A stretch of DNA of 8,100 nucleotides from Bacilli bacterium (GTDB lineage: Bacteria > Bacillota_I > Bacilli_A > ML615J-28 > CAG-698). Position 1 is the first letter of the stretch. Every line of letters starts with the position of its first letter. Made by a program: the position numbers and the translations under genes. Location of the stretch: NCBI GenBank assembly GCA_028691715.1, contig JAQUYR010000052.1:1-8100 (forward strand), read 5' to 3'. The notes under the pieces were generated by a model, which was not told where the DNA came from, did not search any database, and worked only from the letters and a program-made list of their open reading frames with translations. Shown here in pieces: positions 1 through 5,532 of the stretch.

Positions 1-630
1 CTTCATTGCTGTATCAAAAGCAGTGTAAATATCTAATGACATTTGTGTTTCAATACTTCTAGCAACTTTTACTAAAAATGCTCCTAAACTTTCTAGCCCA
101 GCCAATACCCTATATAAATCTACATAGACAGATACTAGATGATCTTCTGGAACTAAGGTTACTTGTCCTTGATATTGTTTTTGTAGAGAACCTAATCTCT
201 TACCTTTTGATGCCTTTGTGACAACAAATAGGTCTCTTGGAGTAATTTCCCAAGAAGCAGAATCACCATAACCAATAACTCTAACATCATTGTAGTATCC
301 TGTTGATTTAATGATAGCATCTGGTAAAATAACATCTGTTACCATGCCAACTACTGCAAATGTAGCCCATTGTAACAATGGATTACTTGCAAAAACACTA
401 GAATTCTTTTTAAGAACTTCCGCATCGATATTTGCTAGTGCTCCAATTTCTTTTAATAGTGCTCCATTTAATATTTTTTCTTTTTCATCTAACGAATATT
501 TTTTAGAAAATTCTGCTGTGCCTTTAAAGTTAACTGCCATATAATGGTTATAATAATCTTTAACTAAATCAAATAAATCTAATTTACCTTGATCTCCTGC
601 AGCAAATTTTACGATATAATCTTGTAACAT
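1..630 (-). CDS. Major capsid protein, HK97 fold (N-terminal 210 codons; 3' end outside window)
   Basis: This frame was read directly from the reverse complement. It starts at ATG 628-630 and stays open to base 1, giving 210 residues with no stop. The product would be the shell subunit that forms capsid hexamers and pentamers. The stretch from about residue 117 to 205 has the pattern typical of HK97-type coat proteins: GYGDSASWEITPRDLFVV (120-137), then a basic KGKR loop, KQYQGQVTL (151-159), and a long helix containing VARSIETQMSLDIY (189-202). Residues 1-80 are charged and helical and may act as a cleaved or internal delta-like segment; that is inference. An in-frame stop shortly upstream makes ATG 630 the only plausible start. 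Its AAGGA (644-648) sits about 13 bases away, weaker than the sites of several neighbours, which is surprising for an abundant protein. It follows the decoration gene after 34 bases. Family recognition is from memory. Confidence 0.87.
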   Translation of the reverse strand, partial: MLQDYIVKFAAGDQGKLDLFDLVKDYYNHYMAVNFKGTAEFSKKYSLDEKEKILNGALLKEIGALANIDAEVLKKNSSVFASNPLLQWATFAVVGMVTDVILPDAIIKSTGYYNDVRVIGYGDSASWEITPRDLFVVTKASKGKRLGSLQKQYQGQVTLVPEDHLVSVYVDLYRVLAGLESLGAFLVKVARSIETQMSLDIYTAFDTAMK

Positions 631-664
631 ATATATAAATCCATCCTTTCTTTCTTAAATATTT

Positions 665-1195
665 CTATATTGCGACAACTTCAAATTCGTAAGCAGTTAT
701 CCTTTGGATTGCTCCGATAGTTGATCCTGAAGCGACTGTAATATATTTTGCCTTAATTAAGTTCAATGAAAGCCCTGTTACTGCTGCTGCTGCCCATTGT
801 AATTTGTATTCACCATTAGTTGCAACAACATAACCATTTGAACCAATCTCTCCGCCGATAGAAGCAGCAGTTAAAGTTATAACATCCCCAACTTGAGGCT
901 TGAAAGCAGCCAACACTTTTCCTGCAATATTAGTAAATTGTTGTGGATCAACAACAATATTCTTAAATTGCAATGTTCCAGATGCTGTAATAACTTCCTC
1001 AGGGGTATAAGCCATCCAAAGATTTGTTAGAGCACCTGATGCTGGGGCTGTTGCTAACCAAACATCATCTTCACCTTTTACTTCTGACTTACTTGCTAAT
1101 TGGAAAATTGAACCATTAACAAGATCTACTGTTGCTTTTGCATCTCTGTTATAAGCATCAACATTCATTGCGACTATTTTATCTATTTGTAACAT
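665..1195 (-). CDS. Putative capsid decoration/minor head structural protein
   Basis: The product has 176 residues, rich in Ala, Gly, Val and Thr, with no signal peptide or membrane segment. Its composition is unlike the Lys/Asn/Glu-rich neighbours and suits a small beta-rich virion protein. Visible segments are an N-terminal strand region with NGSIFQLA (27-34), VWLATAPASGALTNLWMAY (45-63), a central DPQQFTNIAGKVLAAFKPQV (83-102) followed by GDVITLTA (103-110), and a C-terminal IGAIQRITAYEFEVVAI (160-176). I recall similar proteins next to major capsid genes in phages of Firmicutes, usually annotated only as structural. Position between protease/scaffold and coat gene is where lambda-type genomes carry the decoration protein, so capsid stabilisation is the likely role. 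A strong AGGAGG-type site lies 9 bases upstream. The exact fold and whether it forms trimers or fibres cannot be told from sequence. Confidence 0.6.
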   Translation of the reverse strand: MLQIDKIVAMNVDAYNRDAKATVDLVNGSIFQLASKSEVKGEDDVWLATAPASGALTNLWMAYTPEEVITASGTLQFKNIVVDPQQFTNIAGKVLAAFKPQVGDVITLTAASIGGEIGSNGYVVATNGEYKLQWAAAAVTGLSLNLIKAKYITVASGSTIGAIQRITAYEFEVVAI

Positions 1196-1204
1196 ATACT
1201 ATTT

Positions 1205-1211
1205 TCCTCCT
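1205..1211 (-). promoter_or_regulatory. Shine-Dalgarno site of the decoration gene
   Basis: The minus strand reads AGGAGGA here, ending 9 bases before ATG 1195. It is a near-perfect match to the 16S 3' end and fixes the start of the decoration protein. It lies in the 17-base gap after the protease/scaffold stop. Confidence 0.85.
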
Positions 1212-1212
1212 T

Positions 1213-3153
1213 TTATTTAAAATGTGCCCATTTTTTATCTATAGTATTTTGAGTCTCGTCTTCTTTAGAAGATTTATGAAAACCTGCCATACGAGTATAG
1301 TAAGAACCATTACTCTTATCAGATTTTTCTTTGTCTTCTTTTTTCTTTAATCTAAACTTGTCGTATGCCTTAACTTTTACCAAGTTTTTCCAAGCATCTA
1401 TAGTTGAAAAAGAATAATTCTTTGTTGCTTCTTCTTTAAGTTCATTTCTTTCTTCTTCACTTAAATCTTCTGCAATTTCGGGATCATTTAAAGTTTCCTC
1501 AACTATTGATTGTTTTTGATTCTCTTCAATATTGTCCTTATATGTTTTTAGTTCTTTTATTTCGGCTCTTATTAAATTTAAGATACCTCTATCATTTTCT
1601 AAAAATTCCCAAGTTTCACCGAGCATACCTTTAACCCATTCAATGTCATCCTTGAATTGTTGTAAAGAATAACCTTCTTCTCCATCGGATATGTCCTCAA
1701 ACTTTGATAGAATATCTATTTTACTTTGAATCGCTTCTTTAAAATTTTGATAGACCTTATCTAATTCTTCTGGTTCCATATCTTCGTATTTTTTCTTTTC
1801 TTCTTTGTTATTCTCTGGATTTTCATCCTCTACACCCTTTTGTTCTTCATTACCTTTAGGTTCTGGCTCTGGTGCTGGATCTTCTTCTTTTGCTGGTTCT
1901 TTTTGAGCATTTTCATCTTTTAACATATTATCTACTATATTTTGTGCTTTATCAATAACTTCTTTATCTTCTTCTTTAGTTGCATAAGCCAAAGCACTTT
2001 CAATACCCTTTTTGTTATATTTCCATTCACCATCGTAAACAGCAGCAACAGGATATTTCAACTTATCAACTCCGCCTTCTTCCCAACCTTCTTCAAGTTT
2101 AAGAAAAATTTTAGGGGCAATTTCTTTATATTCAGGATCTTCTAAGCAAAGTTTACGAACTTCACTATCATCCCACTCAACATCAACAACCTTTTCTCTT
2201 GTTAAAGCAAGTGGATAATGAGTTCCGCTTCCAATTTTAATTTCAAATAAAGCCCCATTTTGTTTGTCCTTTTTATTCATCTCATTCACTATCCTTTCTA
2301 TCCATTTTAGTCCAATGTTTCCTCCATAGCATAACCAAGACACATACTCATCGTTATATGGATAGGTGTCAACGAAAACATCCTTCTTATGAGAATTTAA
2401 ATATCTATAAATTCTAAGTGCTTTTTTGTAATCAATTTTTGATTCTTTTGAAAGAAACCTTGCAATAGATAAAGCATTAACATTTGCACCTCTTTGAATT
2501 TTAGAGTATAATTTTAATCCTTCTTTTGCTTTTGACGATACATTTTTGGGAATAGTAAAATCAATATCTTTATATCTTGTATCTAAAGGGCGTATATTGA
2601 TACCAAAATTTTGTTCGTATTCCCTTTTGATTTCTGCAAAGTTAAGCACTTCTAACCTCGCCGAATCAATAGCAGGAGCAACATGTTCTCCTAAAATTGT
2701 CACTCCAAAAAACTTGAAGTCCACAATTTCTCCTTTGTCATTTTCAGACATTTCCCCAATCTCCATTGAAACTGATGCTTTACCATTTCGTTTTCTTAAA
2801 CTTTCTAAAACATCTATAACATAATTATATTGTTTCCAAACATATCCAACGGCTTTAATATAAGTAAATCCGTTTTCATCGTAAACTGAAATTTCTTCGT
2901 TGTTAAAAAATCCTCCAATACCAACTTCATCCAATTCATGTCCTTGCATGTCTTTAATGGACGCATCGTATTTAGCCAAGATAGGAGTATTAACTAATGT
3001 CTTAGCAGCAGAAACCATAGATTCTTTAGTAAAAATAATGTCATGCCAATTTTTTTCCGTAGAACATACATAAATTTCTAATTTAGCAAATCTACTATCG
3101 TCAAAACTTTTTAACTCAAATTTATCAATTTGAAAACTTAAATTTTTATTCAT
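1213..3153 (-). CDS. Prohead maturation protease fused to capsid scaffold
   Basis: The product has 646 residues. Residues 1-185 look like a phage prohead serine protease: His72 in DMQGHELDEVG, Ser129 in KASVSMEIGEM, then GVTILGEHVAPAID (150-163). The His-Ser spacing of 57 is close to that of the T4 gp21/HK97 gp4 group; the third catalytic residue is not clear (Asp163 or Glu168 are candidates). Residues about 226-292 hold ALRIYRYLNSH and WLCYGGNIGLKWIERI, a pattern I recall from other phage protease/scaffold proteins. Residues 303-410 contain KYPVAAVYDGEWKYNKKG and may be another small domain. Residues 413-460 are an acidic, Pro-rich linker (EEDPAPEPEPKG). Residues 461-605 are charged and helical, as in scaffolds, and the tail is basic. 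The protein would line the procapsid interior, and the protease would digest the scaffold and probably coat N-termini. The chosen start is ATG 3153, 8 bases after AGGGGG; a GTG at 3162 lies inside that site. It overlaps the upstream gene by 8 bases. Confidence 0.8.
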   Translation of the reverse strand: MNKNLSFQIDKFELKSFDDSRFAKLEIYVCSTEKNWHDIIFTKESMVSAAKTLVNTPILAKYDASIKDMQGHELDEVGIGGFFNNEEISVYDENGFTYIKAVGYVWKQYNYVIDVLESLRKRNGKASVSMEIGEMSENDKGEIVDFKFFGVTILGEHVAPAIDSARLEVLNFAEIKREYEQNFGINIRPLDTRYKDIDFTIPKNVSSKAKEGLKLYSKIQRGANVNALSIARFLSKESKIDYKKALRIYRYLNSHKKDVFVDTYPYNDEYVSWLCYGGNIGLKWIERIVNEMNKKDKQNGALFEIKIGSGTHYPLALTREKVVDVEWDDSEVRKLCLEDPEYKEIAPKIFLKLEEGWEEGGVDKLKYPVAAVYDGEWKYNKKGIESALAYATKEEDKEVIDKAQNIVDNMLKDENAQKEPAKEEDPAPEPEPKGNEEQKGVEDENPENNKEEKKKYEDMEPEELDKVYQNFKEAIQSKIDILSKFEDISDGEEGYSLQQFKDDIEWVKGMLGETWEFLENDRGILNLIRAEIKELKTYKDNIEENQKQSIVEETLNDPEIAEDLSEEERNELKEEATKNYSFSTIDAWKNLVKVKAYDKFRLKKKEDKEKSDKSNGSYYTRMAGFHKSSKEDETQNTIDKKWAHFK

Positions 3154-3355
3154 CAATTTCACCCCCTAATTTCAAAAGTAATTTTATATACAATGAAGAA
3201 TTAAGGGCATTGGTTAAATTTTCGGTGTCTGCATAATAATATTTATCATTATTACAACCTAATAAAGGAATTCTTCTTTTTTGTAAATAATTAGAAATTG
3301 CTTTATTAAAAATTCTATGTTTGCATAACAATATGGTTCTATCTTTAACAAACAT
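3146..3355 (-). CDS. Small conserved-type phage protein, unknown function (69 aa)
   Basis: The product has 69 residues and is basic in its N-terminal half (KHRIFNKAISNYLQKRR, 12-28). It then has a short hydrophobic strand IPLLGC, an aromatic YYYAD (39-43) followed by TENLTNALN (44-52), and a helical end LYIKLLLKLGG. The layout (helix with NYL, strand, YYY strand, then a TEnL..aL helix) resembles the small phage proteins grouped as DUF5659, but I cannot confirm that. Two cysteines (11 and 34) do not form a recognisable metal site. Its start overlaps the upstream stop as TAATG, and an AGGTG lies about 7 bases upstream. Its end overlaps the protease start by 8 bases. Tight coupling on both sides argues that it is a real gene, possibly an accessory of head assembly. 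No function is assigned. Confidence 0.7.
   Translation of the reverse strand: MFVKDRTILLCKHRIFNKAISNYLQKRRIPLLGCNNDKYYYADTENLTNALNSSLYIKLLLKLGGEIDE
3161..3167 (-). promoter_or_regulatory. Shine-Dalgarno site that decides the protease/scaffold start
   Basis: The minus strand reads AGGGGGT, with its last G 8 bases before ATG 3153. An in-frame GTG at 3160-3162 uses the last G of this same run, so it cannot be served by the site. The ATG start is therefore preferred. The site lies inside the last codons of the 69-residue gene. Confidence 0.8.
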
Positions 3356-3915
3356 TACTTAACACCTACTCCATTACATTCAAACATATTTGATAATATA
3401 AAAATGTTCTTCTCAATTAAATCATCAATTTGTCCATCCAATAAAACATAATTGTCGTTGCAATTACTAACTAACCCAATTAAAGTTTGAGCAAGATCTA
3501 TATCCTCATTCAATAATAATAATAAAGAATATAAAAATGATACAGTAGAATAATCCTCTTCTTCTATACTCATAGTAATAGTTTCGTTAATTAAAGATTC
3601 TAAATCAATAATTAAATTAAAACTATCTTGAAATAATTCTAAAGGACTGCCATATTCACAATTACCAAAGTTGTCTCCCGTGCCCAAATAAACAGTATCG
3701 TTTGATCGTTTTTCTTTATAGCCATTAACTTTATCCGCTATAATTAAACTAAAAAAATGAGCATGAATAGGATGCAATATCTCGCTTGTTCGTTTCATCG
3801 AAAACTTAATAGTTAATAAAGACATCTGTCTATCTAATAACCTATTAATTTCATTTGCTTTTTGTATAATCAAATCTAATTGATTACTTATCTTTTCACT
3901 AATCAATGGTGTCAT
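3355..3915 (-). CDS. Ferritin-like four-helix protein, probably without ferroxidase activity
   Basis: The product has 186 residues, mostly helical, with no signal peptide. Helices appear at about 5-30, 33-62, 91-118, 121-149 and 161-178. The segment LELFQDSF (92-99) through EEDYSTVSFL (119-128) lines up without gaps with my recollection of the helix C/D region of E. coli ferritin FtnA (DELFQETY through NQDYPTFNFL). The N-terminal SEKISNQLDLII similarly resembles its helix A. At the FtnA positions Glu17, Glu94 and Gln127 this protein has Ile16, Ile102 and Leu135. An ExxH (E45-H48), followed by HAH, may mark helix B, after which the loop is longer than in ferritin. I infer a ferritin-like fold with a degenerate metal centre. 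Role unknown: capsid cargo, portal/connector partner or host-directed protein are all possible. It has an excellent AGGAGGAGGT site, and sits 19 bases after the portal gene. Confidence 0.5.
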   Translation of the reverse strand: MTPLISEKISNQLDLIIQKANEINRLLDRQMSLLTIKFSMKRTSEILHPIHAHFFSLIIADKVNGYKEKRSNDTVYLGTGDNFGNCEYGSPLELFQDSFNLIIDLESLINETITMSIEEEDYSTVSFLYSLLLLLNEDIDLAQTLIGLVSNCNDNYVLLDGQIDDLIEKNIFILSNMFECNGVGVK

Positions 3916-3920
3916 GTATA

Positions 3921-3930
3921 ACCTCCTCCT
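3921..3930 (-). promoter_or_regulatory. Strong Shine-Dalgarno site of the ferritin-like gene
   Basis: The minus strand reads AGGAGGAGGT, 5 bases before ATG 3915. Two overlapping AGGAGG registers give good spacing (5 to 8 bases), suggesting high translation compared with the overlapping small gene that follows it. Confidence 0.85.
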
Positions 3931-3934
3931 TTAA

Positions 3935-5518
3935 TCATGTCTTGTTGGCGTTTGAATCTGGATTTAATTCAGTTCCATTTTGAGAAACGCTTCCTTCTTT
4001 CCCCTTTGGTCTTCCTATATCTGAACTATTAGAACTTTGATTATACATGTTTGGCAATATAATCAACTTATCCAATAAATCAAATGCTTTTGATTCTTTC
4101 ATCTTATCTTCTAATTCAAATTTATTATTCAATCCCATAGCATGAGAAATTGAATCTAGATCAACAAATCCTTTTTCTAAGAACTTTAAAGTAGTATCTC
4201 TTTGTTTTTCTTCATCTAAGTAATTCTTAAATCCATTTAACTTGAATTTAAATTTATATTTTTTTGTCAACTGGTTAACTGTAAAATTTAAAAATGCTTC
4301 ATATTGAGCATATAAAGGATTCAATAAATTCTCATCCATATTCATCATTAAATGAGACTCTGTTGTATTCCCTTTTTCATTAGAAAATATCAAACGAGAA
4401 TTACCAGCCGAAGCAGCAATTGTATTATTATAACCAGAATATAGATTTTCAGTTTCTCTTCCATCAAAAGAGATTCCTTCAATATCACTTAATGGTGCCC
4501 CAACTAACTGAATTACATCCACCATTGCTGACTTTACAACACTTAACAATTTACCTAAAGATGTAGGATTATATGCTAAACTATCTGGAACAACGGCTCC
4601 TTTTCCATCTTTCTTGATACCAATTTCTCCTGCTACTATTTTATAAGCAGCGGCAATGTTAGCATTTTTTTGTAGTTTCCTCATCAATGGCTGTAATACA
4701 ATATCTGGGAACATTGGAGTCAAAAAAGGAATTCTTGCCATAACTTCTTGATTAAATTTAAAACCCCAAATTAATTCTGGATCAGTTTGAACATATTGAG
4801 CAAACGAACCATCTCTAAGTTGAACACTTTTTGCTGGATCGTAAGTATTTCTCCCATTGTATAATCTACTTAAATATTCTTTGAATTCAGATGGATACAT
4901 ATTAATGTCTACACCCGGTCTCATAAAATACAACATATCAATATCAACTAGATTACCATATTCCCATTTACCTGTAAGAATTGCAAAATCTTGTGGGAAC
5001 TCTTGGAATATAAATTTATTATTCAAATCCATTCTCCATATTCCTATGAAAGTATCTTGTCTTAAAATTTGTCTAGTAATCATACTAAATTGCTCTTCAA
5101 GATCAAACGCATAAAAGAAATCACGAACAATTGCATAATCTGATAAATAATCCTTGCTTCCATAATTAACATTACTATTAATACATGTAATAGATAAATT
5201 ATATTTTAAAAGATTAGCGTAATAAGCCAACGTTCTTTTATAAATCATGGATGTTAATTCAAAATATTCATTATATCCAATTAATTTAGTCGCATTATCT
5301 TTTGGACGTAACAATGCAGCACTAATACCACTTTCTTCTGCCTCTAATGGATTCATCGTTTTATCAATTAAAGCACGACTAACAGTTTGTGGCGTCCATG
5401 CTCCTGTTCCTTGATAAATAGACGACACAACATCAAAAACTTGTTTTACTTGTTGTTCACTTAAGGTATCATTTTGCGACCGATTTATTTTTTTATTTTG
5501 GTTTTTATTTTTACTCAT
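3935..5518 (-). CDS. Portal protein
   Basis: The product has 527 residues, within the usual portal size range. It would form the twelve-subunit ring at one capsid vertex through which the terminase pumps DNA and to which the tail connector binds. Support is the overall layout: a polar N-terminus (1-20), YNEYFELTSMIYKRTLAYYA (82-101) and ILRQDTFIGIWRMD (151-164), followed by FQEFPQDFAIL (171-181), the 'dP.df' step typical of portals. Next come YFMRPGVDINMYPSEFKEYL (197-216), a long helical part (280-345), FDGRETENLYSGYNN (351-365), and a polar, probably flexible C-terminal tail from about 492 containing IGRPKGKEG (501-509). It follows the large terminase by 14 bases, the standard terL-portal order. 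AAGGAGGTG lies 5 bases upstream of ATG 5518. It ends in TGA, and TGG is used for Trp throughout, so the code is standard. Identification rests on family pattern and gene order. Confidence 0.85.
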   Translation of the reverse strand: MSKNKNQNKKINRSQNDTLSEQQVKQVFDVVSSIYQGTGAWTPQTVSRALIDKTMNPLEAEESGISAALLRPKDNATKLIGYNEYFELTSMIYKRTLAYYANLLKYNLSITCINSNVNYGSKDYLSDYAIVRDFFYAFDLEEQFSMITRQILRQDTFIGIWRMDLNNKFIFQEFPQDFAILTGKWEYGNLVDIDMLYFMRPGVDINMYPSEFKEYLSRLYNGRNTYDPAKSVQLRDGSFAQYVQTDPELIWGFKFNQEVMARIPFLTPMFPDIVLQPLMRKLQKNANIAAAYKIVAGEIGIKKDGKGAVVPDSLAYNPTSLGKLLSVVKSAMVDVIQLVGAPLSDIEGISFDGRETENLYSGYNNTIAASAGNSRLIFSNEKGNTTESHLMMNMDENLLNPLYAQYEAFLNFTVNQLTKKYKFKFKLNGFKNYLDEEKQRDTTLKFLEKGFVDLDSISHAMGLNNKFELEDKMKESKAFDLLDKLIILPNMYNQSSNSSDIGRPKGKEGSVSQNGTELNPDSNANKT

Positions 5519-5523
5519 AATCC

Positions 5524-5532
5524 CACCTCCTT
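5524..5532 (-). promoter_or_regulatory. Perfect Shine-Dalgarno site of the portal gene
   Basis: The minus strand reads AAGGAGGTG, complementary to the 16S 3' end, 5 bases before ATG 5518. It begins directly after the large terminase stop codon (5533-5535), filling almost the whole 14-base gap. Confidence 0.88.

Noticed and set aside
311..544. Plus-strand open frame of 77 codons opposite the coat gene
   Set aside because: It lies fully antisense to a well-supported coat protein, has no good ribosome-binding site, and its product is low-complexity Ser/Phe/Asn typical of a shadow frame.
631..664. Search for a terminator or promoter in the largest intergenic gap
   Set aside because: No stem-loop with a T-run and no convincing -35/-10 pair is visible. 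The gap is only 34 bases and A+T-rich throughout.
1132..1350. Plus-strand open frame with a Phe/Leu-rich, membrane-like product
   Set aside because: It is antisense across the scaffold tail and decoration start. The hydrophobic runs come from the complement of Lys/Glu-rich coding DNA.
1780..1990. Purine/pyrimidine-biased TTCTTCTTT-rich tract that looks like a repeat
   Set aside because: It is the complement of Glu/Lys codons in the acidic scaffold linker, so it is explained by protein composition.
1942..2824. Two plus-strand open frames (1942-2145 and 2546-2824)
   Set aside because: Both are antisense to the protease/scaffold gene, with Phe/Ile-rich or Ser-rich products and no start signals.
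3512..3525. Short AAT trinucleotide repeat
   Set aside because: It encodes the Leu run in helix D of the ferritin-like protein using TTA codons. It is too short to be a meaningful repeat element. A similar ATT run near 6178-6192 encodes IIII in the large terminase.
3935..3937. Possible recoding of TGA as a sense codon
   Set aside because: The portal TGA is followed at once by a strong ribosome-binding site and the next gene, and all Trp codons seen are TGG, so it is a normal stop.
4857..5114. Plus-strand open frame of 85 codons
   Set aside because: It is antisense to the portal gene and shows no family resemblance.
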